DNA of 64,000 bases from Desulfurivibrio sp044068625. Its GTDB lineage: Bacteria; Desulfobacterota; Desulfobulbia; Desulfobulbales; Desulfurivibrionaceae. Numbering within the stretch: position 1 is the stretch's first letter; each line of letters starts with the position of its first letter. Below the pieces are notes generated by a model that was not told the DNA's origin, ran no database searches, and worked only from the letters and a program-made list of their open reading frames with translations. A program made the position numbers and the translations under genes. The stretch covers positions 29,907-93,906 of the forward strand of contig NZ_JBIPKH010000012.1 in assembly GCF_044068625.1 (NCBI RefSeq), in the 5' to 3' direction. Shown here in pieces: positions 24,542 through 33,399 of this stretch.

Positions 24542-27500
24542 TCAGCGGTCTTGCAGCAGGGCCAGCAGTTCGGCGCTGCTTTGGGGTGGTCCCGGCCGGT
24601 TGCCGTCCAGCAGCTCGGTGGAGAGTCGTCGTTTCTGCCGGTGCAGGGCCAGGATTTTCTCCTCGATGGTGCCGGCCGTAATCAGCCGGTAGACGGTTAC
24701 CGGTTTTTTTTGGCCGATGCGATGGGCCCGATCCGAAGCCTGCTCCTCCACCGCCGGGTTCCACCAGGGGTCCAGGTGGATCACATAATCGGCGGCGGTG
24801 AGATTGAGGCCCAGGCCGCCGGCCCGCAGGCTGATCAGAAACAGGTCGCCCTGGCCCTGCTGAAAGGCCCGCACTCGCCGTTGTCTGGTGGCCGGCGGGG
24901 TGGCCCCGTCCAGGTACTGGTAGGAGATCTCCCGGCTATCCAGCAGTTCGCGGACGATGGCCAGATGGTCGACAAACTGACTGAATACCAAAATTTTATG
25001 CCGGTTTTCCAGCAATTCCGTCACCACCTTGGCAAAAAGATCCAGCTTGGCGCAGGGCAACCGGCTCTCCGGCAGTACCAGCCGGGGATGGCAGCAGGCC
25101 CGGCGCAGTTTCATGATCTCGGCCAGAATCCGCAGGGGGGAGTCGCGGCGCTCATGGCCGGCTTCCAGGTTGACCAGGGCCCGCCGGCGCAGGGCCTCGT
25201 ACAGGGCGCGCTCCTCCCGGTGCATCTCCACCCGCAGGGTAACGTCGGTACGGGGCGGCAGTTCCTTTAAAACCTCACCCTTGAGCCGGCGCAGGACAAA
25301 GGGGATCAGCAGCTTTTTCAGCCGTTTGCGGACGACGGCATCGTTGTGCTGTTCGATGGGGACGATGAAGCGCCGGTTGAAGTGGTCCAGGGAACCCAGC
25401 AGGCCGGGGTTGATAAAACGGAAGAGGGTCCACAGTTCGGCCAGATGATTTTCCAGGGGGGTGCCGGTGGTGATCAGCTTGAAATCGCCATTTAGCTTCA
25501 TGGCCGCCCGTGAGCGTTTGGCCAGAAAATTCTTAATCGCCTGGGCTTCGTCCAGGACAATGGTGCCCCAGTGGGGGCCGGTGATCACTTCGGCGTCCCG
25601 CTGCAACAGGCCGTAGCTGCAGATCACCAGATCAAAGGGTTGGAAGTCGCGGGGCAGCCGATGGCGGTCCGGGCCATCGTAGCTGATGACCCTGAGGGTG
25701 GGGGCGAAGCGGGCCGCCTCCTCCTGCCAGTTGCGGCAGACCGAGGTGGGGGCGATCACCAGGCTTGGGCCCTGGGGAGCCCGGTGCAGCAGCAGGGCCA
25801 GGGCCTGAATGGTTTTGCCCAGGCCCATGTCGTCGGCCAGACAGGCCCCGAAACCCAGTTCGGCCAGGCGCAACAGCCAATGATAACCCTCAAGCTGGTA
25901 GGGGCGCAATTCGGTGTTGAGGGTGCCGGGAGGGGGCGGGGGCTGGAGATCGGTTCGGTTCAGTTCGGCCAGAAAATCCCGCCAGGAGTGATCGGTTTCC
26001 AGTTGCGGGGCCGGGCCGTTGCCGGGGGGGTTGTCGGCGCCCAGCAGCAGCCGCGCCGCCAGGGGGTGGAGCCGCACCTCGCCTCGACGAATCTCGGCGT
26101 AGGCTTCGATCTCATCCAGCTTGCGCCGGAGTTCGGCGCTTAAGCTAAGAAAACGGCCGTTTCCCAAAGGGATAAAGCGACCGGGGCTGGCGCTGGCGGC
26201 CCGCAGCAAGCGGCCCAGCTCCAGGATCAACCCATTGTCCAGGCGCAGGCTGCCTTCCAGCTCGAACCAGTTGTTTTTTTTGCCGATTCGAAGATGAAGT
26301 CGGTTAATCCCGGCGGTTGGGCTGAGGGAAAAACCTTCGCCCTCCGGCCACTCCAGGGGGGTGGCCGGGGAGCGTTCCCGAATCCGGGCCAGGAAATCCA
26401 GGCAGTGCCGGGGGGCGGTCAACAGCCAACTGGCGGGCTCTTCCCTGCTTTGGCCGGACTCTTGATTTTGCGGGGAGAGCCCCCCCAAGGCAGCCAGTTG
26501 GTCGGCGGCGGCTTTTTCCGCCGCCAGATCGCGGGTTACCCGGCGGCGCACCCCGTTGCTGGTGGCCCAGATCGCCGCGGGGCCATGGCCGGGCGGCAGG
26601 CAGGGCCCGTCGGGACCCAGGGGGCGCACCCGCAAGCGGAGCCGTAAGCCACTCCCGGTGGGCATCAGTTGGGCCACCACCTGCTCATCGGGAGAGGCTG
26701 GAGCCGCGGCCAGGGGGAGCTGGTCCAGCTGGGAAAAAACAGTCAACTCTTGAGGCAACTCCCCCAACTGATTGAACAGGTCCTTGACGCCGGCTTCGGC
26801 CGGCAGGTGCAGCCCGTTTGGCCCCAGCCGGGCGGCCAGGGCTTGTAGCCCCCGGTTGCAGGCAATGACCTGGAAGTCGGCCGGACCCTGGCGAACCAGG
26901 AGCTGGCGCTGGGGGTCGGGAAAGGGGAAGAGCCTGGCCCGCAGGGTATGGTGTTCGCCCTTTTCGATCAACAAAACCGGCTGGCTCGCCTCCAGTTTAA
27001 CCCTGGTTTCAGGCTGGCCGGCCAGGAAAAGGTGGGGGTGGCCGACCAGCAGGATCAGGTCCGGGCTCAGCTGAAAGCTCTCCCCGCCCGGGCCGGCTTC
27101 CCGGGTGATGGCGGCCCGCAGCCCCCGATCGCGGCGGTCAACCAGGACCGAGCGGCGACCATCCTTGAGCTCGCCGCCGGCCAGCAGCCGTTTTAGCGCC
27201 AAAGGGCGCCCTCTGCTCCATTGGCCTCCCGGTCGACGGTGCTGAATCACCGGCTTCAAGCGGCAGGTCAGTTCCACCTCCCGGTAGTCCAGGTGCCAGG
27301 CCAGCCGCCGCTCCGGTTGGTCGGCAGAGGGCTCGGGGGGAGGGAACTCCTGGTCCATGGCCAGCAGGGCGTGTTGCCAGGGCTCCCGGCTTTGAATTGC
27401 GGTGGCCAGTGAGTTTCGAGTCTCACCGCTTTTGGGCCCGGCCGCCAAGGGATCGGGCTGCAGATCTTCGATGGTGGTTGCCAGCCAGTGGTGGGAGTGC

Positions 27501-28372
27501 TGACGGGCCTGTTTACCCAGGTCGCGCAGGGGTTCGGCCAGGCGGAGGGGGATGCCGCCGCTCAGCCAATGATGGGCCAGACCGTGCCAGACCAGGGCCA
27601 CGGCATGATCCGACGGTGGAGGCAGGGAGAGGACGCGGCGGGCGGCCTCGGGACGGTTTTCCAGCATGGCGATAACCCCGTCCAGGACGTGGTAGGCTGG
27701 GAGCAAAGGGTTTTGGGGCTGATGTCGGTCCAGGGCGGCCAGGATCTCTTTGAGCAGCGGCAGATGGCGGTGGGTATGGTCGGCCAGCAGGACGATGGGG
27801 AACAGTAGGCCTTCGAAGCCGGTGAAATAGGCGGCGGGGGTGGCTTCCCGGCGGCGCAGGGTTTTGAGGTCGTTTTTGAAGGCCCGAATGGCCCCGGTCC
27901 CATCCCCGGCCAGAAACAGCAGCCAGCCCCGGAGGCCGTAGCCGGCCAGCTTGCGCTGCTGGTGCCGGTAGATCGCTTCCGCCGTTTGGGTCCGCCCCTG
28001 GAGCAGCAGCCCCACCACTCGCAGGTAGATGAAGGGAGGGTGGTGTTGGGGGGGGACATTGGCCAGGGCGGCGGGCTGGTCCAGAAACTCAAGCTGGGGG
28101 GTCAGGTCGGCAAGCCGGATGATCCCGTGGCGAAAGATGGCGTTCAAGGCGTAGAGCTTGATTGGGGGCGGCAGGGCGGCGAAAGCGGCCGGGACAAAGG
28201 GTTGGGCGCAGACCTCCAGGATGGGGTCTGCGAGTGGATCCGGTGAGGGGATCAGCTCCTTGAGATTGAACCAGGAGAGCAGAACGCTCTGAAAGCGGTC
28301 CAGATCCCCGGCCTGGACGGCTGCTCGCATCTCCTGGATAATTGTTTGGTATTCACTGAGGCTCTCTGCCAA
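24542..28372 (-). CDS. SNF2-family helicase-like ATPase with long N-terminal region
   Basis: A 1276-residue protein whose C-terminal third is a Swi2/Snf2 ATPase: motif I DDMGLGKT (about residue 850), motif II DEAQ, motif III TGTPLENHLAELW, and motifs V-VI ISLRAGGLGLNLTAA and QASDRAHRIGQ. Such proteins use ATP to move along or remodel double-stranded DNA or to strip bound proteins. Residues 1 to about 330 look like an alpha-helical solenoid; 350-750 is a beta-rich region that may correspond to the SNF2-associated domain of bacterial homologues. No SWIM zinc motif (CxCx_nCxH) was found. The start is TTG 28372, supported by GGGAGG five bases ahead. Specific role unknown. Confidence 0.88.
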   Translation of the reverse strand: MAESLSEYQTIIQEMRAAVQAGDLDRFQSVLLSWFNLKELIPSPDPLADPILEVCAQPFVPAAFAALPPPIKLYALNAIFRHGIIRLADLTPQLEFLDQPAALANVPPQHHPPFIYLRVVGLLLQGRTQTAEAIYRHQQRKLAGYGLRGWLLFLAGDGTGAIRAFKNDLKTLRRREATPAAYFTGFEGLLFPIVLLADHTHRHLPLLKEILAALDRHQPQNPLLPAYHVLDGVIAMLENRPEAARRVLSLPPPSDHAVALVWHGLAHHWLSGGIPLRLAEPLRDLGKQARQHSHHWLATTIEDLQPDPLAAGPKSGETRNSLATAIQSREPWQHALLAMDQEFPPPEPSADQPERRLAWHLDYREVELTCRLKPVIQHRRPGGQWSRGRPLALKRLLAGGELKDGRRSVLVDRRDRGLRAAITREAGPGGESFQLSPDLILLVGHPHLFLAGQPETRVKLEASQPVLLIEKGEHHTLRARLFPFPDPQRQLLVRQGPADFQVIACNRGLQALAARLGPNGLHLPAEAGVKDLFNQLGELPQELTVFSQLDQLPLAAAPASPDEQVVAQLMPTGSGLRLRLRVRPLGPDGPCLPPGHGPAAIWATSNGVRRRVTRDLAAEKAAADQLAALGGLSPQNQESGQSREEPASWLLTAPRHCLDFLARIRERSPATPLEWPEGEGFSLSPTAGINRLHLRIGKKNNWFELEGSLRLDNGLILELGRLLRAASASPGRFIPLGNGRFLSLSAELRRKLDEIEAYAEIRRGEVRLHPLAARLLLGADNPPGNGPAPQLETDHSWRDFLAELNRTDLQPPPPPGTLNTELRPYQLEGYHWLLRLAELGFGACLADDMGLGKTIQALALLLHRAPQGPSLVIAPTSVCRNWQEEAARFAPTLRVISYDGPDRHRLPRDFQPFDLVICSYGLLQRDAEVITGPHWGTIVLDEAQAIKNFLAKRSRAAMKLNGDFKLITTGTPLENHLAELWTLFRFINPGLLGSLDHFNRRFIVPIEQHNDAVVRKRLKKLLIPFVLRRLKGEVLKELPPRTDVTLRVEMHREERALYEALRRRALVNLEAGHERRDSPLRILAEIMKLRRACCHPRLVLPESRLPCAKLDLFAKVVTELLENRHKILVFSQFVDHLAIVRELLDSREISYQYLDGATPPATRQRRVRAFQQGQGDLFLISLRAGGLGLNLTAADYVIHLDPWWNPAVEEQASDRAHRIGQKKPVTVYRLITAGTIEEKILALHRQKRRLSTELLDGNRPGPPQSSAELLALLQDR

Positions 28373-28436
28373 TGTCGCCTCCCTGGGGCCACGATTCCGC
28401 CCTGTTGCCTGGTAGCGGCTGGCGGGAAAACAACAT

Positions 28437-28442
28437 ATTATA
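28437..28442 (-). promoter_or_regulatory. -10 element upstream of the SNF2 gene
   Basis: A perfect minus-strand TATAAT sits 65 bp upstream of the TTG start in the AT-rich part of the divergent gap. The matching -35 position reads only TCGCCT at 17 bp, so promoter strength is uncertain. Confidence 0.35.
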
Positions 28443-28513
28443 GTATAGTTATCAGCGACAGGCGACGATAAATTGATTTTTTTGTTCTCGGCTCGCTGGA
28501 GTACAGGTATTTA

Positions 28514-28566
28514 TCCTGTTTTCAGGAATGATTCTTCTTGCATGAGGGGAGTAGCTGACATAATAT
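28514..28566 (+). promoter_or_regulatory. Hemerythrin promoter with adjacent dyad
   Basis: TTGCAT (28538-28543) and TAATAT (28561-28566) are spaced by 17 bp. Just upstream lies the inverted repeat TCCTG-TTTT-CAGGA (28514-28527), placed where an activator could bind. The predicted leader is about 80 bases, ending in AGAGGAGG before the ATG. The 283-bp gap 28373-28655 holds nothing else that could be recognised. Confidence 0.5.
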
Positions 28567-28655
28567 GGGTCACCACGGCCGGGGCGCAGGAGCAGCGATC
28601 GGCAGGGTGGATAAGTTCAGGGTAAACTCTCAATATTCCTAGAGGAGGTATCAGG

Positions 28656-29063
28656 ATGGCACTTTTCAGCTGGAAGGAGGAGTACAGCGTCAACATCAAG
28701 GAGATTGACGATCAGCACAAGGAGCTGGTGGCCATGATCAATGAGCTGCATGAGGCGATGATGCAGCAGCGGGCCAAGGATGTTCTGGGTAAAATCCTCA
28801 ACAAGCTGGTTGCATATTGTGCCGGTCATTTTGCCACCGAGGAACGGCTGATGCAGGCCAATGGCTACCCCGATTATGCCGCCCACAAGGTCAAGCACGA
28901 CAAGATGACCGCCAAGGTGCTGGCCCTGCAAAGTGATCTGAAGGCCAACAAACTCAATCTCACCGTCGAGGTTTCCCAGTTTCTTCGGGATTGGCTGGAT
29001 AAGCATATCCTGGGGACCGATAAAAAATACTCGGCCCATCTTAACGCCAAAGGGGTCAAGTAA
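28656..29063 (+). CDS. Bacteriohemerythrin
   Basis: A 135-residue single-domain hemerythrin, a non-haem di-iron oxygen-binding protein. The ligand set is complete: His21 (DDQHKE), His58 and Glu62 (GHFATEE), His77, His81, His117 and Asp122 (HILGTDKKY). It is likely cytoplasmic, since no signal peptide is present. Such proteins bind or deliver oxygen, or scavenge it in microaerophiles and anaerobes. It is strongly equipped for translation (AGAGGAGG) and appears monocistronic, with a hairpin after the gene. It stands divergent from the SNF2 gene. Confidence 0.95.
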   Translation: MALFSWKEEYSVNIKEIDDQHKELVAMINELHEAMMQQRAKDVLGKILNKLVAYCAGHFATEERLMQANGYPDYAAHKVKHDKMTAKVLALQSDLKANKLNLTVEVSQFLRDWLDKHILGTDKKYSAHLNAKGVK

Positions 29064-29076
29064 CCGTTTTATCCCG

Positions 29077-29102
29077 CCGCCGGAGCTGAAAGGGTCCGGC
29101 GG
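29077..29102 (+). terminator. Possible hairpin terminator after hemerythrin
   Basis: CCGCCGGA (29077-29084) pairs perfectly with TCCGGCGG (29095-29102) across a ten-base loop. No T-tract follows, so this may only stabilise the transcript end. Confidence 0.35.
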
Positions 29103-29119
29103 AGCCTGGCCTTTGCCGG

Positions 29120-30031
29120 TCAATGTCCGTATTGTCGTTGGTACTTGTCCTGGAGCTCGTTGAGGGTGGCAAGATATTCATCACGCATCCGCAGGGCCTG
29201 CTGGGGCAGCATCTCCGCCAGCAGGCCGTTGATGGTGGGCCGGATATCCAGGCCGTGGCGGTTCAGGCCGGCGTCGTTGGCCCGGTCCAGGGTCAGGGCC
29301 GAATAGTATTTGACCAGCGACCGCACCCGTGATTCACGGCGGAACAGGTAGGAGCGTCCCCCCAGGGTGTTGAGGAAAAAACCGGCGTATTCGTAGGTGG
29401 CCGGCAGGGGCAGGTGGATGCCGAGGCCGGTGGGGGGGCAGTCGTGGGCGATCTGGGACCAGCGGTAGAAGAGGGCCATGATCTTTTCCAGTTCGGTCCC
29501 TTCGTGGTCCAGGATATCCTTGATCAGCAGCAGGTCTTTTCTTTGCAGCACCCGGTAGAAATGGGCGGTGTTGTTGAGGATGGCGAAGAGACTGTCGGTT
29601 TCGCCGCTGACCACCGGGGGATTGGCCAGCAAACGGTCGATCAGGCGGCCCAGGATAACCTGGGTGCCGTCGGCCTCCTGGCGGGCCTGGATATAATCGC
29701 GCTGGTCCAGCTCCTGGAAAAAATCGGTCAGCTGCTGGCTGACCAGGGCGCATTCATCCACCGGCGGGACGGGCTCCAGGGTAATCTGGTCCTGGGAGGG
29801 CGGGGCGGCCAGGTCGGGTCGGCCCTCCTCCGGGTGGAGGGTGGCGGTGGGCGGGGCGGTTGCGGGCGGGGTGGCGACGGGTGGCTGGAATGATACCGCC
29901 GGTTCCCGGGGAGCCAGGGCGAACTTCCACAGCAGCAGGCCCATGAGGGCGGCCAGAACCACCAGGACCAAAATGATCGGCAGGGATGATTTCTGCCGCG
30001 GTTTAATCGCACGCTTCTCCGGATCAGCCAT
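29120..30031 (-). CDS. Uncharacterised single-pass membrane protein
   Basis: A protein of about 303 residues that I do not recognise with certainty. A basic N terminus (KRAIKPRQK) is followed by one hydrophobic helix (about 17-38), a Pro/Ala/Thr-rich linker (about 45-85) and a roughly 215-residue soluble domain that would face the periplasm, with YIQARQEADGTQVILGRLID and the YEYAGFFLNTLGGRSYLFRR segment. ATG 30031 is preferred; ATG 30043 and TTG 30052 are further upstream in frame. It is convergent with the hemerythrin gene and divergent from the gene at 30218. Confidence 0.6.
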   Translation of the reverse strand: MADPEKRAIKPRQKSSLPIILVLVVLAALMGLLLWKFALAPREPAVSFQPPVATPPATAPPTATLHPEEGRPDLAAPPSQDQITLEPVPPVDECALVSQQLTDFFQELDQRDYIQARQEADGTQVILGRLIDRLLANPPVVSGETDSLFAILNNTAHFYRVLQRKDLLLIKDILDHEGTELEKIMALFYRWSQIAHDCPPTGLGIHLPLPATYEYAGFFLNTLGGRSYLFRRESRVRSLVKYYSALTLDRANDAGLNRHGLDIRPTINGLLAEMLPQQALRMRDEYLATLNELQDKYQRQYGH

Positions 30032-30109
30032 GGCCGCCCCCATTTTTTCCAATTGAAACCCTCAAACCATATCTTGGCCAGAATAGCGCGACATTTGGGG
30101 TCGGTCAAT

Positions 30110-30138
30110 GGAAATCATTTTTTTACCCTGTGATTTCC
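30110..30138. promoter_or_regulatory. Inverted repeat in divergent gap, possible operator
   Basis: GGAAATCA (30110-30117) and TGATTTCC (30131-30138) form a perfect eight-base dyad whose half-site centres are 21 bp apart, about two helical turns. It lies 80 bp upstream of the gene at 30218. Binding of a dimeric regulator is an inference from this geometry. Confidence 0.4.
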
Positions 30139-30217
30139 GTATGTTGGATCTTTTCTGGCATAATTGGGGCAAGGATGGTAAAGAGTGGGTAACGGTTTGG
30201 TAAGGCAAGGAGGTTAG

Positions 30218-30805
30218 ATGATGCAACCGGCGGCAAAACGGGGATCGAGATGGCTGGAACGTTATATGCCCTTTGTGGCCCGCAGCCCGGAGATGCAGGT
30301 GGAGTGGCTGCTGCAGGCCCTGCAGCGTCAGGTGTTGGCCTCCCACGAGATCACCCCCTATGTGCGGCTGCTGCTGGAAAACGAGGCGCCGGAGGTGGTC
30401 GCCCGGGTCCGGGCCGCCCTGGGAGAACTGCCCTCCTGGGCGGTAGAGCGGCTGGTGGAAGCGGCCGACATCTACGATACTCCCAAACTTTTTGCCCTGT
30501 TGCCCGAGTGCAGTGCCGAGCAGATGGTTTTGGCCCTGGGCAAGGAGGTCCCCCCCTATGAACAGAATCCCCGGCTGGTGAGGGATCGTCTCTTTTACGC
30601 GGTTTATTCCCGCGATCCGCAACTATTCGCGGTGGCGGTGGAGATGCTGGCCAGCCGCCAGGCTGCCCCCGCCGATTTTGCCGAAGCCCACGCCCGCTTC
30701 CAGGAGTTGCTGGAAGATGAAAAATTACTCAGCGCCCTTTATCCCAAGGCCCGGACCAAAGGTGATATCGACCTTAAGGATCTGGAGGCGCTCTCTATCC
30801 TGTGA
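30218..30805 (+). CDS. Uncharacterised cytoplasmic protein upstream of folE2
   Basis: A 195-residue, largely alpha-helical soluble protein that I cannot assign. No signal peptide or transmembrane helix is seen. The sequence from about 20 to 160 suggests repeating helical pairs (LLQALQRQ, VRLLLENEAPEVVARVRAALG), reminiscent of HEAT-like repeats, but no catalytic motif stands out. It has a strong ribosome site (AAGGAGG) and ends seven bases before folE2, so the two are likely co-transcribed. The neighbourhood gives no clear function. Confidence 0.7.
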   Translation: MMQPAAKRGSRWLERYMPFVARSPEMQVEWLLQALQRQVLASHEITPYVRLLLENEAPEVVARVRAALGELPSWAVERLVEAADIYDTPKLFALLPECSAEQMVLALGKEVPPYEQNPRLVRDRLFYAVYSRDPQLFAVAVEMLASRQAAPADFAEAHARFQELLEDEKLLSALYPKARTKGDIDLKDLEALSIL

Positions 30806-30812
30806 GATCATA

Positions 30813-31751
30813 ATGTCTTCAAACCCTTTTTTCTCCCCGGAAAGTCATCGGCGGGTGCTGGCTGACTGTCCCGATGTTCCCCGGCAGCGCCCCTCATTCC
30901 CCATCGCGCTGGACCGGGTGGGGATCGGCGCCAAGACCGTCTGGGTCAGGCTGCCCGCCGGTTTTCTCCCCTTTTCCCTCAAGCTTTCGGTGGCTCTGGC
31001 CGCCGAGCTGCGGGGGATTCACATGTCCCGCCTGGAAGAGGCGATCAGCGCCCTGCATCAAAGGGAATTTACCCAACTGCAGGAGTATGCCCTGGAGCTG
31101 ACCGGGCTGATTATGGCCGGCCAGCAGGCTTCCCGGGGCCGGGTCGAACTGACGGGGAGCCTGCCGCGACTGAGCCAAACCGGGGTCAGTGAGTTGAGTT
31201 CGCTGGACGGTCTCGATCTTAAGGTAACGGTGGAGGGGGTGGCCGGAGCGGCCGGCCCTGATTGTGCCGTGCGTCTGGAGGTGGGGGTTTATCATATCAC
31301 CGCCTGTCCCTGTACCCAGGCCTACAATCGGCTGCTCTTTCCCGGGGCCGGCGGCGCGGTTGCTCCGGGGCGGGATTCGGCGGGCGATCTGATCCTGCCC
31401 TTGCCTACCCACTCCCAGCGATCCCGAACCCGGTTGGCCCTGACGGTGCCCGCCGGGGAGCAATGGCCGGATCATGAACAGTTGCTGGCCTGTCTTAATG
31501 GGGCTCTCCACCTGAGCCAGGATCTGCTCAAGCGTCCCGACGAGGCGGAACTGGTGTATGCCGCCCACCATCGGCCCCAATTCGCCGAAGACGCGGTGCG
31601 GGAAACCGCCCGGGTTACCGGTGAGATGCTGGGATCGCGCCTTTCACCCGCCACCCGGGTGGAGATTGAAACCGTGGGTTTTGAAAGCATCCACATCCAC
31701 GATGTCCACTGCCGCCTCGATACCACTCTGGCCGCTCTTTACCATGGGTGA
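30813..31751 (+). CDS. folE2: GTP cyclohydrolase I type 2 (FolE2/GCYH-IB)
   Basis: FolE2 converts GTP to 7,8-dihydroneopterin triphosphate, the first step toward folate and queuosine. The 312-residue sequence starts with the conserved D-x-P region and contains GIHMSR, the catalytic Cys in the ACPCTQAYNR motif, THSQRSRT and the end motif ESIHIHDVH. FolE2 uses metals other than zinc and often replaces zinc-dependent FolE under zinc limitation; no Zur site was found nearby. The gene follows the uncharacterised 30218 gene by seven bases and precedes the CCA-adding enzyme by 15. Confidence 0.94.
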   Translation: MSSNPFFSPESHRRVLADCPDVPRQRPSFPIALDRVGIGAKTVWVRLPAGFLPFSLKLSVALAAELRGIHMSRLEEAISALHQREFTQLQEYALELTGLIMAGQQASRGRVELTGSLPRLSQTGVSELSSLDGLDLKVTVEGVAGAAGPDCAVRLEVGVYHITACPCTQAYNRLLFPGAGGAVAPGRDSAGDLILPLPTHSQRSRTRLALTVPAGEQWPDHEQLLACLNGALHLSQDLLKRPDEAELVYAAHHRPQFAEDAVRETARVTGEMLGSRLSPATRVEIETVGFESIHIHDVHCRLDTTLAALYHG

Positions 31752-31766
31752 GCGTAAAGGAAGACG

Positions 31767-33323
31767 ATGGTCGCCCCCCTCGCTCACCCCGTCCTGCGCT
31801 CCTATCCGCTCCATCTGACGGAGGCCCTGCTCGCCACCCTGCAGGCCACCGCTTCCCCTCCACCGCCGCTCTTTATCGCCGGTGGGGCGGTGCGGGATTG
31901 GCTCTGCGGCCGTTTTAGCCGGGATCTCGATTTCACCCTCCCAACCGGGGCGGTGGCTTTTGCCCGCCGTCTGGCCGACCAGCTGGGCGGTACCTTGGTG
32001 CCGCTCGATGCCGAATATGATGTGGCCCGGGTGGTCTGGCGCGAGTTGAATCTTGATTTTTCCGGTTTTCGGGAAGGGGCACTCTCCATCGAAGAGGATC
32101 TGGGGGAGAGGGATTTTACCATCAACGCCATGGCGATCCCCCTGCCTTTGTCCGGGGCCGCTGCTTGCCAGGGGGAGGTGATCGATCCCCATGGCGGCCG
32201 GCGGGATTTGCAGGCCGGGGTGATTCGGGCGGTCAATGCCAGGGTGTTTGTCGCCGATCCCCTCCGCCTGTTGCGGGCCTACCGCTTCCTGGCCAGCCTG
32301 CCTCCGCCCTCCGGCGGGGAGGTGGCCGGCGCCGCCGTTTTTAAACTGGCGGCGGCAACCGTCGAGTTGATCGCCCAAGGGGTGGCCGCCGGCCTGATTG
32401 CCGGGGTGGCCGCTGAGCGGATCCGCAGCGAAATGGATGCCATTCTGGCCGGAGCCCGGGGGGCGGCGGCCTTGACCGCCATGGCCACCGCCGGAGCCGG
32501 GGCGCCACCGGGATCCGGCCTGCTTTTTCAGGTGCTGCCGGAACTGGCCGCCGGGGCAGGCTTGCGGCAGCCCGACAGCCACCATCTCGATGTGGCCGCC
32601 CACTGCATCGAGGCGGTGGCTACCTTGGAACGGGTACTTGCCGCCCCGGTCGATTTTTTCCCGGAATATCACCCCGAGCTTTCCGCCTACCTTGCCGATC
32701 CGGCCCACCCCGATCGGGCCCTGACCCTGCGCTGGGCGGCCCTGCTCCACGATCTGGGCAAGGCCGCCGCCTGCCAGGTGCGGGAGGGGAGGATCATCTT
32801 TCATAATCATGACCGGATCGGGGCCGAGCTGTGCCGGGAGGTGGCCCGGCGTCTGCGCTTCAGCCGTCGGCGCCGGGAGTTGCTGCAACGGCTGGTGGCC
32901 CATCATATGTGGCCCTTTCATCTGGTTAACGCCAGTCTGCGCCAGGGGATCGGGGTGCGGGCCTGTTTGCGGCTGGTCCGGTCCCTGGGAGATGATCTCC
33001 CCGCCCTTTTCCTGTTGGCCATGGCGGACAGCCTGGCCGGCCGCGGTCCCGGCAAGCCGGTGGCCATGGAACAGAATCTGGCCGCCCTTTACGCCCAAGT
33101 GACCCGGGTGGCCCGGGAGCGGATCGGGCCGGTGCTGAGCCTGCCCCCCTTGCTGGACGGCCATGACCTGCAGAAGCTTTGTGGCTTGTCGCCGGGCCCG
33201 GTCTTCAAAGAGATCCTGGCGGGGCTGGCCCAGGCCCGGGTGGAGGGCGTGGTCAACAGCCGGGAGGAGGCGCTGGCCTGGGTGGCCCGATTTACGGCCC
33301 GGCGGGGGCGGCCGGTTGGTTAA
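31767..33323 (+). CDS. CCA-adding or poly(A) polymerase-type nucleotidyltransferase with HD domain
   Basis: A 518-residue class-II nucleotidyltransferase. The N-terminal head has FIAGGAVRDWL and the catalytic RDLDFTL (near residues 52-58), then the neck motif EEDLGERDFTINAMA and the RPLRLLRAYRF-like DPLRLLRAYRFLA. A C-terminal HD phosphohydrolase part shows HHLDVAAHCIEAV and LLHDLGK. This layout matches bacterial tRNA nucleotidyltransferases with HD activity (E. coli Cca type) as well as separate A-adding enzymes in deltaproteobacteria, so which tail bases it adds cannot be settled by eye. Ribosome site AAAGGAAG precedes ATG 31767. Confidence 0.88.
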   Translation: MVAPLAHPVLRSYPLHLTEALLATLQATASPPPPLFIAGGAVRDWLCGRFSRDLDFTLPTGAVAFARRLADQLGGTLVPLDAEYDVARVVWRELNLDFSGFREGALSIEEDLGERDFTINAMAIPLPLSGAAACQGEVIDPHGGRRDLQAGVIRAVNARVFVADPLRLLRAYRFLASLPPPSGGEVAGAAVFKLAAATVELIAQGVAAGLIAGVAAERIRSEMDAILAGARGAAALTAMATAGAGAPPGSGLLFQVLPELAAGAGLRQPDSHHLDVAAHCIEAVATLERVLAAPVDFFPEYHPELSAYLADPAHPDRALTLRWAALLHDLGKAAACQVREGRIIFHNHDRIGAELCREVARRLRFSRRRRELLQRLVAHHMWPFHLVNASLRQGIGVRACLRLVRSLGDDLPALFLLAMADSLAGRGPGKPVAMEQNLAALYAQVTRVARERIGPVLSLPPLLDGHDLQKLCGLSPGPVFKEILAGLAQARVEGVVNSREEALAWVARFTARRGRPVG

Positions 33324-33328
33324 ATCGA

Positions 33329-33357
33329 TTGACCATGTTGTTAGGTCACGGTAACTT
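33329..33357 (+). promoter_or_regulatory. Promoter of glgP
   Basis: TTGACC (33329-33334) and TAACTT (33352-33357) are spaced by 17 bp, about 43 bp ahead of the glycogen phosphorylase start, in the 76-bp gap after the nucleotidyltransferase gene. Confidence 0.5.
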
Positions 33358-33399
33358 GGTCCTAAATAATAGAGAAAAAAGCTGGAGGAGATTCGACCA

